Positions 22,851-31,328 of a DNA stretch of 34,748 bases are shown here, one piece after another. The DNA is taken from the NCBI GenBank assembly GCA_051866775.1, contig JBJDXR010000035.1:1-34748 (forward strand), in the 5' to 3' direction. The notes beneath the pieces were generated by a model. That model searched no databases, was not told the DNA's origin, and was given only the letters and a program-made list of their open reading frames with translations. The translations under genes were made by a program, and so were the position numbers. The DNA comes from RUG626 sp051866775 (GTDB lineage: Bacteria; Bacillota; Clostridia; Oscillospirales; Oscillospiraceae). The stretch's first letter is position 1. The number at the start of each line of letters is the position of its first letter.

Positions 22851-24181
22851 AAACAAAACGATATACAGCATTGATGCTGCTGGTATTTCTGCTTCTTACC
22901 GGCTGCAGCAGCTGCGGTAAGGATACTACTTCGGATACGGATTACGGCAAGGATTCGGCGGAAACGGACGCGCCTTCAGAAAATGAGACGGCTCCTTCGG
23001 AGCCTGAAGCAGACACCCCGGCGGAATCCACGACAGAGACCCCTTCTGAACCTGAGTCCTCCGCCCCATCCGAACCCGAATCGACACCGCCGGAGACAGA
23101 CCCCGGAACTCCTCCACAGGAGGAAGCGTCTGAAACTCCCCCGCAGGAGAATCCGGCGGCGCCTTCTGATGAGACGCCAGAGGCCTCCCCTCCTGAATCA
23201 GACCTTATCACTCCAAGCAGCACGGCTCAGATTTCCGCAGAGTTACTTACATCAATTGAGGAGCTTCGGCAGCCAAGGGTGATGGATGTTTCCGGCGTTG
23301 AGCTGAGTGAATATCCCGAGATTGACATTATTAATCTCTATAATGCGCTGCTTTCGGAACATCCGGAGCTGAAATACGCATACAAGTTTTCACCCGTTAT
23401 TGACGGTGGAATTCTGACCTGTCAGATCAGCTATATGCCGTATATGACCGGTGAGTATCCGGAAGATCATCAGGGTGTCAGAATAACAAATATCCGTGAT
23501 CTCATCCAAGCAGCCAATGACTATCTCGGCGAGTCGTCTTGCGAAATCTGCATTGAAAATAAGTCTCTTACGCCGGACGACATGAACCGTGCACTGCAGC
23601 AGGCAGGCGGCGGCTATGTGATGTGTGAATTGAGCAGAGACGCGACCCAGATCATATACAGAGCGGCGGATTACAGCATGACGCTTGAGGAGTGCCTGTC
23701 TGCGCTGAATGAAGCGTACGCATTGGCTGACAAGGTCATTGCAAAGGTACTTACGGCGGACATGAGCGACCGGGAAAAAGCAACCGCGCTGTACTCCTAT
23801 GTTGCTGAAAATACAAAATACGATTTCCGTTATTACTCTGATAGGAACAATATGCCATACGCTTCGCAGACGGCACTCGGCGCATTGCGGGACGGCGTAG
23901 CCATCTGCGGCGGCTATTCACACGCCGTAAAGCTGTTATTCGACAAGGCCGGAATCCCCTGCTTCAATGTGACAGGATCGTATGGTGCCGAAAACCACAT
24001 GTGGAATATCGCCTACTTGGACGGGCAATGGTACTGGTGTGATGCGACCATGGACCGCGGCAGCAATTCGGAAATCGGCATGTCTCATTTTGCAATGGAG
24101 GAATTGGATACCAGTAAATATCGTTGGAATCAGGAGATCGTAGATGTGCTGATATCACCGGATACTGCAGAAAATGAATAA
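22847..24181 (+). CDS. Lipoprotein with transglutaminase-like domain
   Basis: A 444-residue exported lipoprotein. Residues 1-20 are a signal peptide ending in the lipobox LLTGC (Cys20 lipidated). Residues 24-123 are a Glu/Pro/Ser/Thr-rich low-complexity spacer. The C-terminal domain (about 290-425) has a transglutaminase/protease-fold triad: Cys354 in AICGGYSHA, His384 in ENHMWNI, Asp399 in WCDATMD. In bacterial surface proteins this fold is often a peptidase or an amide-handling enzyme; the target is unknown. It is coupled to the TetR gene by ATGA overlap, so it is the probable regulated output. A strong terminator follows. Confidence 0.88.
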   Translation: MKTKRYTALMLLVFLLLTGCSSCGKDTTSDTDYGKDSAETDAPSENETAPSEPEADTPAESTTETPSEPESSAPSEPESTPPETDPGTPPQEEASETPPQENPAAPSDETPEASPPESDLITPSSTAQISAELLTSIEELRQPRVMDVSGVELSEYPEIDIINLYNALLSEHPELKYAYKFSPVIDGGILTCQISYMPYMTGEYPEDHQGVRITNIRDLIQAANDYLGESSCEICIENKSLTPDDMNRALQQAGGGYVMCELSRDATQIIYRAADYSMTLEECLSALNEAYALADKVIAKVLTADMSDREKATALYSYVAENTKYDFRYYSDRNNMPYASQTALGALRDGVAICGGYSHAVKLLFDKAGIPCFNVTGSYGAENHMWNIAYLDGQWYWCDATMDRGSNSEIGMSHFAMEELDTSKYRWNQEIVDVLISPDTAENE

Positions 24182-24275
24182 ATCATTTGGAACAAAAGTC
24201 CGGAGCCGTACACATTAATTACTGTTTTTCTGAAACCGTGCAAAGCCTGTTTAAATCATAAACGCTTTTCATATG

Positions 24276-24320
24276 ACAGCACAAGGGCGGGAGAAACTCC
24301 CGCCCTTGTGCTGTTTTTAT
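24276..24320 (+). terminator. Terminator of the TetR-lipoprotein operon
   Basis: An 18-bp perfect stem (24276-24293 and 24297-24314) with a three-base loop, followed by TTTTTAT. Confidence 0.92.
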
Positions 24321-24413
24321 ATGGTAAGAGTATAATTATACGACTTTGCTTTCAGTTTTCGAAAAAACACATCAAGTCCGGCGTAAGGCTTAACAATAAA
24401 AACAGGCATAGCA

Positions 24414-24456
24414 AAGGCGGGAACAGTTCAAATCAAGCTCCCGCCTTATTTTATTA
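24414..24456 (+). terminator. Second terminator-like hairpin
   Basis: AAGGCGGGA (24414-24422) pairs with TCCCGCCTT (24439-24447) across a 16-base loop, followed by ATTTTATT. The stem core resembles that of the terminator about 130 bases upstream. Confidence 0.5.
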
Positions 24457-24502
24457 AACCCGAAAAGCCGGAATTTAACGCTAAACAGATATCCCTTTAC
24501 CA

Positions 24503-24820
24503 TTAAACTATTTCATAGTTCACTTCAACCTTAGGGTACTGCCCTGCCACCGCCTGCCTGATACTGTCGGCCAGAGAAGGAAAATCCACTTTAAACTCTT
24601 CTTTATATTCAAACCAAACGCTTTCCGCCATGGTCTGACAGTTCTTCTTTCCTTCACGTTCCAATCCGATCTCATCATTCCAAAACATACCGATGTCAAT
24701 GCGGTACAGTCCGGAGTCGAATTGTATGTCTATCTGAGGTTGTATTTTTTCACAAGCAGCATCCTGATAAAAATACAGCTCTGGATCTTTCGAAGTTGAA
24801 TGTATACCTTTTATCGGAGA
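24503..24820 (-). pseudogene. 5'-truncated remnant of an unrecognised gene
   Basis: An open frame of about 105 codons runs from just after the rlmI-like stop to 24503. It contains coherent, protein-like sequence (PELYFYQDAACEKIQPQ, RIDIGMFWNDEIGLERE, AVAGQYPKVEVNYEIV), but the only ATG (24688) has no ribosome site and lies in the middle. The likely reading is the 3' end of a gene whose start was lost when it was joined to the methyltransferase gene. The family is not recognised. A short 61-codon gene from 24688 is less likely. Confidence 0.45.
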
Positions 24821-24826
24821 TTAGTA

Positions 24827-26056
24827 TCAAACCACTTGGAAAATATAAAACTTCAGGTAATCCGTCTCCGGTACGTTCCAGAGGATGGGGTGATCGGGAG
24901 CCTGCTGGCGGGCTTCGATCTGGCGGAGTTCCACGCCCGCGTCCAAGGCTGCGGAGCGCAGCATTTTGGTGAACAGCTCCGAGGGCATGAAATGACTGCA
25001 TGAGGCGGTGGCGAAATAGCCGCCCCGGGGCAGCAGCTTCAGGGCCCTGAGATTGATCTCCTTATAGCCCCGCTCGGCACTGTTCACGGTCTTTCTGGAC
25101 TTGGTGAACGCGGGCGGATCCAGAATGATGAAGTCATAGGGCGCTTTTCCCTTTGTGGCAAGCTCCGGCAGCAAGTCGAACACGTCGGCTGTGACAAAGT
25201 CCATTCTGTCCGCAAGGCCGTTTCGCTCTGCGTTGGCCTTAGCCATTTCGATAGCGGAGGCGGAAACATCCACCGCCGTTACATGCTCCGCCCCGCCCTT
25301 TGCGGCGTTTAAGGCAAAGGAGCCGGTATGGGTAAAGCAGTCCAGCACCCGCCTGCCTTTAGCGAGCTTCGCCACCGCGAGGCGGTTATACTTCTGGTCC
25401 AGGAAAAACCCGGTCTTCTGTCCGTTTTCCACGTCCACGCTGTAATAAATGCCGTTTTCGCAGATCTCGGTGACCGCGCTCTCCGGGTGGGTCTCCCCTT
25501 CAAGCCGGAACCAGCCCTTGTTCTGCTCCATACCCTCCAGGGCGCGTATGGCCACGTCGTTTCTCTCGTATATGCCACGGATCTCCTGTCCGTCCTCCCG
25601 CAGCACTTGAACCAGCAGGGGGAACAGCACAGGCTTGATCCGCTCAATGCCAACGGACAAAGTCTGGGTCACAATAATGTCTGAAAACCGGTCCACAGTA
25701 AGTCCCGGGAAGCCGTCCGCCTCGCCGAAAATGACCCGGCAGCAGGAAATATCGCCGCCCATAACGGTCTTACGGTAGTCCCAGGCGTATTGGACCCGGC
25801 GTTTCCAGAAAGCCTCGTCAAAACGGTCGTTAGCATTGTGTGAGATAAGTCTCAGACGAATCTTGCTCTCCCTGCTCACAAAGCCGGTGCCCAGATACTT
25901 GCCTTTTTCGCTCACCGCATCAGCAAGGGCACCGTTTTCACAGTCGCCCTCCTCCCGTATCACCTCATCCGCATATATCCAGGGATGTCCCTGCTCCACC
26001 CATCTCGTGCCCTTTGGAGTAATGATGAACCGGGGAAAACCTCTCTCTGCCTTCAT
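24827..26056 (-). CDS. RlmI-type class I rRNA methyltransferase
   Basis: A 409-residue protein with an N-terminal PUA-like domain (GTRWVEQGHPWIYADEV near residues 16-32) and a C-terminal SAM-dependent Rossmann domain: motif I VLDCFTHTGSFAL, motif IV IILDPPAFTKS, and a catalytic-type Cys in TASCSHF. This is the RlmI/RlmKL-C family that makes m5C in 23S rRNA; the exact site is not shown. Its bases look more GC-rich than the flanking genes. ATG at 26056 follows AAGGAT, and TTGAGC/TACAAT (17-bp spacer) at 26088-26116 is a likely promoter. Confidence 0.92.
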   Translation of the reverse strand: MKAERGFPRFIITPKGTRWVEQGHPWIYADEVIREEGDCENGALADAVSEKGKYLGTGFVSRESKIRLRLISHNANDRFDEAFWKRRVQYAWDYRKTVMGGDISCCRVIFGEADGFPGLTVDRFSDIIVTQTLSVGIERIKPVLFPLLVQVLREDGQEIRGIYERNDVAIRALEGMEQNKGWFRLEGETHPESAVTEICENGIYYSVDVENGQKTGFFLDQKYNRLAVAKLAKGRRVLDCFTHTGSFALNAAKGGAEHVTAVDVSASAIEMAKANAERNGLADRMDFVTADVFDLLPELATKGKAPYDFIILDPPAFTKSRKTVNSAERGYKEINLRALKLLPRGGYFATASCSHFMPSELFTKMLRSAALDAGVELRQIEARQQAPDHPILWNVPETDYLKFYIFQVV

Positions 26057-26087
26057 TAACGATCATCCTTCTTTGAAATATGGAAAT

Positions 26088-26116
26088 ATTGTATCACAGA
26101 AACATGTAAAGCTCAA
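26088..26116 (-). promoter_or_regulatory. Promoter of the RlmI-like gene
   Basis: On the minus strand TTGAGC (26111-26116) and TACAAT (26088-26093) are 17 bp apart, about 32 bases before the ATG. Confidence 0.55.
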
Positions 26117-26174
26117 TTGGAAGCCCTGTGATTAAATAGTTTGAAACACCTTCACGATCCGTGATTTTCGTTCT

Positions 26175-26212
26175 ATAAAAAAGAAAACGTCTGCAAAAAT
26201 ACAGACGTTTTC
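26175..26212 (-). terminator. Terminator of tRNA-Pro
   Basis: On the minus strand an 11-bp perfect stem (26202-26212 and 26183-26193) is followed by six T, starting three bases after the tRNA CCA end. Confidence 0.92.
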
Positions 26213-26214
26213 AA

Positions 26215-26291
26215 TGGTCCGAGTGACTGGATTCGAACCAGCGGCCTCTTGAACCCCATTCAAGCGCGATACCAAACTTCGCCACACCCGG
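26215..26291 (-). tRNA. tRNA-Pro (anticodon GGG)
   Basis: A 77-nt cloverleaf on the minus strand. The acceptor CCGGGTG pairs with CACTCGG (one G-T pair), the D stem is GCGA/TCGC, the anticodon stem CTTGA/TCAAG holds loop ATGGGGT (anticodon GGG), and the T arm is GCTGG-TTCGAAT-CCAGT. CCA is encoded. It should read CCC and CCU. Confidence 0.96.
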
Positions 26292-26320
26292 ATAATTATC
26301 TTAAATTTTCGTGCTCAATG

Positions 26321-26349
26321 ATATTAACACATTTCTTCTGAGTTTGCAA
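26321..26349 (-). promoter_or_regulatory. Promoter of tRNA-Pro
   Basis: On the minus strand TTGCAA (26344-26349) and TAATAT (26321-26326) are 17 bp apart, about 30 bases before the tRNA. Confidence 0.65.
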
Positions 26350-26530
26350 GTACAAAATCACTTTTATCGATAAATTTCTTTTATAACTTGGTGTACAATA
26401 AACCTGTTAAAAATCAACCTCCAAATTATTACAAAAGTAACAATTCAATAAAAATATTACAAAAACAGTCCTCTCAGGTTTACATAACAGTTGATAAGTG
26501 GGGGCAAAACCAAAAAATTTGCCTGAAAAT

Positions 26531-26559
26531 TTGACAAAAGTGGGGCGAGGTGCTATAAT
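26531..26559 (+). promoter_or_regulatory. Consensus sigma-A promoter of the YabE-like gene
   Basis: TTGACA (26531-26536) and TATAAT (26554-26559) match consensus at all 12 positions with a 17-bp spacer. Direct TGTAAC repeats follow at 26575 and 26585, near the start of the transcript, where a repressor could bind. Confidence 0.88.
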
Positions 26560-26634
26560 GCCACAGAATTAATTTGTAACCTTTTGTAACACTCATGCTG
26601 CACAGCCATTATTAAATACAAAGGAGGAGTTTTG

Positions 26635-27738
26635 ATGAAAAACTCATCTGTGCCGCAAAAAGAGCGCTCCGTACAAAGAAAGCTCCGTTTTGCGGCTATT
26701 CCTCTCATAATCGTACTGTGCGCCGCCGGCGTAATATTTGCCGCGGTTTCTGTAAGCCATAAATTCGATTATGTCATTACTGATGGCAGCGATATCATAA
26801 AGGTCAGTTCATATTCACAAATCGCTGAATCCGTACTTGAGGAATTTGAAATCAATGTTGAAAACGCAACCTATGAGGTAGAAAACCACGACGGATACAC
26901 TGAGATTATTATTACCCGCACCTTCCCTGTCTCTGTCACCTGTGACGGAGTCACTGAGACCTACACCGTTGAGGGCGGAACAGCAGCTTCGTTGCTGAAT
27001 ACCCTCGGCATAGTTCTTGACACGGACGATATGCTATCCTGTAAGTTAACAGATAAGCTTTCAAGCGGCATGGAAATTAAGGTTACAAGATATGATGTCG
27101 AGTATGAGACGGTAGAGACAGTAATCCCATTTGAAACCAAGTATGTTGACAGTCCATATATGGATGAGGGAAAGACAATGGTCGTTTCAGAGGGCGAGAA
27201 TGGTCTTATGGAGACAACCTACGTCCGTACTTATATCGACGGCGTGCTTGATTCTTTTTATGTTGAGAGTGAAACGGTGGTTTCCAAGCCTGTTTCTGAG
27301 ATCACGGCAACGGGGTCAAATACCACATACACCCACAGCTATTCATCAAATAATCTCAGCGGTGAAGCTGCAGTGGCACTCGCCAGTTTCTCAGAGACTC
27401 CATCGGCAGATGATGAAAACACAATCACCACCCTTTCCGGGGAGAGCCTATCCTACTCAAAGGTCATCGACATGACCGCCACAGCTTACACATATCACTC
27501 CGGCGTTAATATCACCTACAGCGGCGCCCTGGCGCAGGTTGGAATCGTTGCCGCCCTTCCCGGAACGCTCCCTCAGGGGACGCGCGTCTACATCGTCGCG
27601 GCAGACGGCTCATGGGAATACGGTGTGGCAATCGTTGGAGATAAGCCGGCAAGAAATATTCTTGACCTTTTTATGGAGACATATGACGAGTGCGTACAGT
27701 TCGGCGTCCGTGACGCTCTTGTCTATGTACTTGATTAA
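26635..27738 (+). CDS. YabE-like cell-wall protein (DUF348-G5-3D)
   Basis: A 367-residue protein with a short cytoplasmic N-terminus and a membrane anchor or signal (about residues 18-40). It continues with ubiquitin-like DUF348 segments, a G5 domain (VTRYDVEYETVETVIPFETK through YVRTYIDG, roughly residues 150-215), a Ser/Thr-rich linker, and a C-terminal 3D domain (from VIDMTATAYTYH to ALVYVLD) with its conserved aspartates. This is the Rpf/YabE type of cell-wall hydrolase or remodelling protein. The ATG at 26635 follows AAGGAGG; an in-frame TTG at 26632 is less likely. rsmA is next, as in the classic yabE-rnmV-ksgA neighbourhood, but rnmV is absent here. Confidence 0.9.
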   Translation: MKNSSVPQKERSVQRKLRFAAIPLIIVLCAAGVIFAAVSVSHKFDYVITDGSDIIKVSSYSQIAESVLEEFEINVENATYEVENHDGYTEIIITRTFPVSVTCDGVTETYTVEGGTAASLLNTLGIVLDTDDMLSCKLTDKLSSGMEIKVTRYDVEYETVETVIPFETKYVDSPYMDEGKTMVVSEGENGLMETTYVRTYIDGVLDSFYVESETVVSKPVSEITATGSNTTYTHSYSSNNLSGEAAVALASFSETPSADDENTITTLSGESLSYSKVIDMTATAYTYHSGVNITYSGALAQVGIVAALPGTLPQGTRVYIVAADGSWEYGVAIVGDKPARNILDLFMETYDECVQFGVRDALVYVLD

Positions 27739-27755
27739 AAACTAACAACTTATTT

Positions 27756-27790
27756 GGCGGCAGGGGTTGTCCCGGCCGCCCTTTTGCTTT
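27756..27790 (+). terminator. Terminator of the YabE-like gene
   Basis: GGCGGC (27756-27761) pairs with GCCGCC (27775-27780), with additional inner GGG/CCC pairing, followed by CTTTTGCTTT. Confidence 0.75.
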
Positions 27791-27823
27791 AAAATAGCTG
27801 TTAATAAAATTCGGAGGCTCCAT

Positions 27824-28684
27824 ATGGATCTTTGCAATATAAACGAAATTAACCTACTGCTTTCCCGCCACGGATTTAAATTTTCCAAAGCCCTTGGGCA
27901 GAATTTTCTTGTCGCCTCTTGGGTACCTGAGCGCATCGTCCTTGAATCCGGTATAAACAGGAATAACGGCGTTCTGGAGATAGGCCCCGGTGTAGGCTGC
28001 CTCACGGAGAAGCTCTCATTAAGCGCCGGTAAGGTCGTGTCTGTGGAGCTTGACGAAAGGCTTCTTCCGGTTTTGGGAGAAACTGTGGGACACTTGGAAA
28101 ATGTGGAGATAGTAAACGGTGACATAATGAAGACCGATATTCCGGCGCTTGTCTACGAGCGCTTTTCCTCCCTTACCCCCGCGGTATGCGCAAACCTGCC
28201 CTACAACATAACCTCTCCGGTGCTTACGCGACTTATAGACACCGGGCTTTTTTCCACTATAACTGTTATGATACAGCGCGAGGTCGCACGCAGGATATGC
28301 GCTGCTCCGGGGACGGCGGATTACGGAGCTTTTACTGTGTATACTAATTTTTATACCCGGCCGAGGCTTCTTTTCGACGTCCCCCCCGCCTGCTTTGAGC
28401 CTAGCCCAAAGGTGACAAGCTCAGTGATAATCATGGAGCGCCGGGCCGAACCGCCCGCAGAGGTAAACCAGGTGCTGTTTTTCAAGATTGTACGCGCGGC
28501 CTTCAATCAGCGCCGCAAAACACTCTTAAACGCCCTTGCGTCGGCGTTTTCTCCCGGAATTGACAAGCAGCTTATTTCCGATGCAATAACTGACAGCGGG
28601 CTCGATATTCGCGTGCGTGGCGAAGCTCTGGATATTCCGGCTTTTGCGGAATTAACTAATAAAATCGAGCGGTATGTAAAATGA
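27824..28684 (+). CDS. rsmA: 16S rRNA dimethyladenosine transferase RsmA/KsgA
   Basis: A 286-residue SAM-dependent enzyme that dimethylates two adjacent adenosines near the 3' end of 16S rRNA during small-subunit assembly. Motifs are ALGQNFLV, VLEIGPGVGCLTEKL (SAM binding), VVSVELDERLLP, and the catalytic NLPYNITSPVL. The frame extends upstream to 27767, but the ATG at 27824 follows GGAGG and fits family length. Its stop overlaps the ATG of the glycosylase gene (ATGA), so the two are translationally coupled. Confidence 0.96.
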   Translation: MDLCNINEINLLLSRHGFKFSKALGQNFLVASWVPERIVLESGINRNNGVLEIGPGVGCLTEKLSLSAGKVVSVELDERLLPVLGETVGHLENVEIVNGDIMKTDIPALVYERFSSLTPAVCANLPYNITSPVLTRLIDTGLFSTITVMIQREVARRICAAPGTADYGAFTVYTNFYTRPRLLFDVPPACFEPSPKVTSSVIIMERRAEPPAEVNQVLFFKIVRAAFNQRRKTLLNALASAFSPGIDKQLISDAITDSGLDIRVRGEALDIPAFAELTNKIERYVK

Positions 28685-29262
28685 TAGTAAAGCGTAATTT
28701 TTTTGAGGGGGCTACCCTTTCCGTTGCCGAGCAGCTGATAGGCTGTACCTTGATAAGCCGCATAGGCGGTGTCGAGACCGGCGGAATTATAGTCGAGACT
28801 GAGGGCTATCTCGGCGCTCTCGACCCTGCCGCACACAGCTACAAGGGTAAAAGCCCCCGCGTCCGCGTGCTTTACGGTCAGAAAGGCCTTGCATATATAT
28901 ACCTGATCTACGGCATGTACTGGTGCCTTAACTTCTCGACCGGCCCAGAAGGCATACCGGAATGTGTACTTATTCGTGCACTTGAACCGACTATCGGTAT
29001 CCCGGCGATGATAAAGCGCCGCGGTACAGATAAGCTTAAAAATCTCTGTTCAGGCCCCGGTAAGCTATGCGGAGCTTTAGGTATCACGGGAGATAACTAC
29101 GGCTGTGATCTGTGTGACGATACCTCACCCCTCATTTTACTGGAAAACAATGAACCGCACCGCATTGAGCGTTCAGCGAGAATCGGCATAGATTACGCAG
29201 GCGACGCCCGGGATAACCTGTGGAGATTTACGCTCTCAGAAAGTCCGTTTGTTTCAAAATAA
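28681..29262 (+). CDS. mpg: DNA-3-methyladenine glycosylase (Mpg/AAG family)
   Basis: A 193-residue base-excision repair glycosylase that removes alkylated and deaminated purines. The AAG fold signatures are VETEGYLGALDPAAHSYKG (catalytic Glu and metal-like region), AYIYLIYGMYWCLNF and VLIRALEP, plus GPGKLCGALGI. The start overlaps the rsmA stop by four bases. No clear terminator is seen before the pckG promoter region. Confidence 0.94.
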   Translation: MIVKRNFFEGATLSVAEQLIGCTLISRIGGVETGGIIVETEGYLGALDPAAHSYKGKSPRVRVLYGQKGLAYIYLIYGMYWCLNFSTGPEGIPECVLIRALEPTIGIPAMIKRRGTDKLKNLCSGPGKLCGALGITGDNYGCDLCDDTSPLILLENNEPHRIERSARIGIDYAGDARDNLWRFTLSESPFVSK

Positions 29263-29482
29263 TACGGCGTATTCCGCTTTTTATGAGACATTTTGCATTA
29301 TTTCTTATAGTCAGCTTGCAAAACGCGCATACATTATCCGTGTAAAGATACGCTGAATTCACAAAAATTTAAACTTTTGTACTCTTAATAATTCAAAAAT
29401 TCTATTGCAAAAATAAGATTTTTGAGTAAAATGGTATTTAGAGAAATTTGTACATTTCCCCAATAACAAGGAGGTCAACAAT

Positions 29483-31252
29483 ATGTACACTAATAATCAG
29501 GCTGTTCTCAGTTGGATCGATGAGATGGCCGCAATGACAAAGCCGGACAAAATCGTCTGGATCGACGGCTCTGAGGAGCAGCTCGAGGAGCTTCGTCAGG
29601 AGGCTTTCAAGACTGGCGAGCTTATTAAGCTCAATCAGGAGCTTCTCCCCGGCTGCGTTTATCACCGCAGTGCCCTTAATGACGTCGCCCGTGTGGAGAG
29701 CAGGACCTTCATCTGCTGCGAGAAAAAAGAGGATGCAGGCCCCACCAACAACTGGATGGACCCCAAGGAGATGTATGCAAAGCTCGCGGAGCTTTACGAC
29801 GGCTCCATGAAGGGCCGCACCATGTATGTTATTCCCTACTCCATGAGCATCGTTGGTTCCCCCTTTGCAAAGTACGGCATTGAGCTTACAGATTCCATCT
29901 ACGTTGTCGTCAGCATGGCCATAATGACCCGCGTCGGAACAAACGTCTATGACGCTCTCGGCGACAGCCCCGACTTCATCAAGGGCCTTCATGCCAAGGC
30001 TGACCTGGACGAGGATAAGCGTTATATCGTTCAGTTCCCGCAGGACAACACCATTATGTCCGTTAACTCCGGTTACGGCGGAAACGTGCTCCTCGGCAAG
30101 AAGTGCTTTGCCCTTCGTATCGCCTCCTGCCTTGGCCGTGATGAGGGCTGGATGGCCGAACATATGCTTATCCTCGGCGTTGAGAATCCTCAGGGTGAGG
30201 TCCGCTACATCTGCGGTGCTTTCCCCTCCGCCTGCGGCAAGACTAACCTCGCAATGATAATCCCGCCTGAGATCTATCGCAAGAAGGGCTGGAAGTGCTG
30301 GACCGTCGGAGACGATATAGCATGGATCCGTCCGGGTCCGGACGGCAGGCTCTGGGCAGTCAACCCCGAGAACGGTTTCTTCGGTGTCGCCCCCGGAACC
30401 AGCATGAAGTCCAACCCCAATGCGCTTCTTACTACCCAGAAGAACACCATATTCACCAACGTCGTTATGAAGAAGGACGGCACCGTGTGGTGGGAGGGAA
30501 TGGACAAGAATCCTCCTACGGACACCTGCAACTGGAAGGGCGAGCCATGGGATCCCTCTGACGGCTCAAAGGGCGCTCACCCCAACTCCCGCTTTACAGC
30601 TCCGGCAGTAAACTGCCCGTGCCTGTCCAAGGAGTTCAATAATCCTCAGGGTGTTCCCATCTCCGCCATGCTGTTCGGCGGCCGCCGTCCCCATACCGTC
30701 CCGCTGGTATATCAGTCCAGAGACTGGAACCACGGTGTATTCCTCGGCGCTACCGTCGCGTCCGAGACCACCGCAGCCGCTACCGGCGCTGTAGGTGTCA
30801 TCCGCCGCGATCCTATGTCCATGCGTCCGTTCATCGGCTATCACGTTGCTGACTACTGGCAGCACTGGATCGACATGGGCAAAAAGGTCACCAATCCCCC
30901 GAAAATTTTCAACGTCAACTGGTTCCGTACCGATGATGACGGCAACTTCCTCTGGCCGGGCTTTGGAGACAACATGCGCGTTGTCGAGTGGATCCTTAAG
31001 CGCTGCTTTGACGAGGTTGACGCCGTTGAGACTCCTATCGGCTATATGCCCAGACCCGAAGATATTAACCTTGAGGGCATCGAGGATGAGGTATCCCAGG
31101 AAACGCTTAACGAGCTTCTCTCCGTCGATGTTGATGGCTGGAAGAAGGAAGCCGACAGCATTGAGGAATTCTTTAACGAGGTCGGTGAGGGCAAGCTTCC
31201 GAAGGAGCTGGCCGAGAGCCTCGAAACTCTTAAAGCAAATCTCAGCAAGTAA
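29483..31252 (+). CDS. pckG: Phosphoenolpyruvate carboxykinase (GTP)
   Basis: A 589-residue GTP-type PEPCK that interconverts oxaloacetate plus GTP with PEP plus CO2 and GDP. The P-loop is FPSACGKTN (residues 247-255) with the hyper-reactive Cys251, preceded by VNSGYGGNVLLGKKC. The lid segment ATVASETTAAATGAVG and the guanine-side WFRTDDDGNFLWPGFGDN block confirm the GTP class rather than the ATP class (PckA) common in Firmicutes. AAGGAGG precedes the ATG. TTGCAA/TAAAAT (16-bp spacer) around 29415-29440 is a possible promoter. Monocistronic, with a strong terminator. In anaerobes it may run towards oxaloacetate. Confidence 0.96.
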   Translation: MYTNNQAVLSWIDEMAAMTKPDKIVWIDGSEEQLEELRQEAFKTGELIKLNQELLPGCVYHRSALNDVARVESRTFICCEKKEDAGPTNNWMDPKEMYAKLAELYDGSMKGRTMYVIPYSMSIVGSPFAKYGIELTDSIYVVVSMAIMTRVGTNVYDALGDSPDFIKGLHAKADLDEDKRYIVQFPQDNTIMSVNSGYGGNVLLGKKCFALRIASCLGRDEGWMAEHMLILGVENPQGEVRYICGAFPSACGKTNLAMIIPPEIYRKKGWKCWTVGDDIAWIRPGPDGRLWAVNPENGFFGVAPGTSMKSNPNALLTTQKNTIFTNVVMKKDGTVWWEGMDKNPPTDTCNWKGEPWDPSDGSKGAHPNSRFTAPAVNCPCLSKEFNNPQGVPISAMLFGGRRPHTVPLVYQSRDWNHGVFLGATVASETTAAATGAVGVIRRDPMSMRPFIGYHVADYWQHWIDMGKKVTNPPKIFNVNWFRTDDDGNFLWPGFGDNMRVVEWILKRCFDEVDAVETPIGYMPRPEDINLEGIEDEVSQETLNELLSVDVDGWKKEADSIEEFFNEVGEGKLPKELAESLETLKANLSK

Positions 31253-31328
31253 ATAACTGAAGAGTTTTAGCAGCGTGGTTGGCAAATTTTGCTTTGAGCA
31301 TTAAGAAACACGCGTATTTAAGCTTATT

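Larger units (their letters stand above)
24182..24502 (+). other. Gene-free region with two similar terminator hairpins
   Basis: About 320 bases without a credible ORF between the lipoprotein gene and a minus-strand remnant. Apart from two GGCGGGA-containing hairpins (24276-24320 and 24414-24456) I see only AT-rich sequence. Confidence 0.5.
26292..26634. other. Divergent intergenic region: tRNA-Pro and YabE-like promoters
   Basis: About 340 bases without an ORF. It carries the tRNA-Pro promoter on the minus strand, the strong plus-strand promoter at 26531-26559, and two related short repeats: ATTACAAAAGTAACA (26428-26442) and paired TGTAAC (26575-26580, 26585-26590). Confidence 0.55.

Noticed and set aside
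20249..24262. Shared TGTTTAAATCATA at about 20249 and 24249 as a dispersed repeat
   Set aside because: Only 13 bases of AT-rich identity with no similarity in the flanks; likely chance.
26575..26590. Canonical WalR box
   Set aside because: The half-sites TGTAAC fit, but the spacing gives a 10-base rather than 11-base period, so it is reported only as a related repeat.
29438..31285. Long minus-strand ORFs opposite pckG (241 and 239 codons)
   Set aside because: Shadows of a strongly biased coding gene; no start signals or domains.
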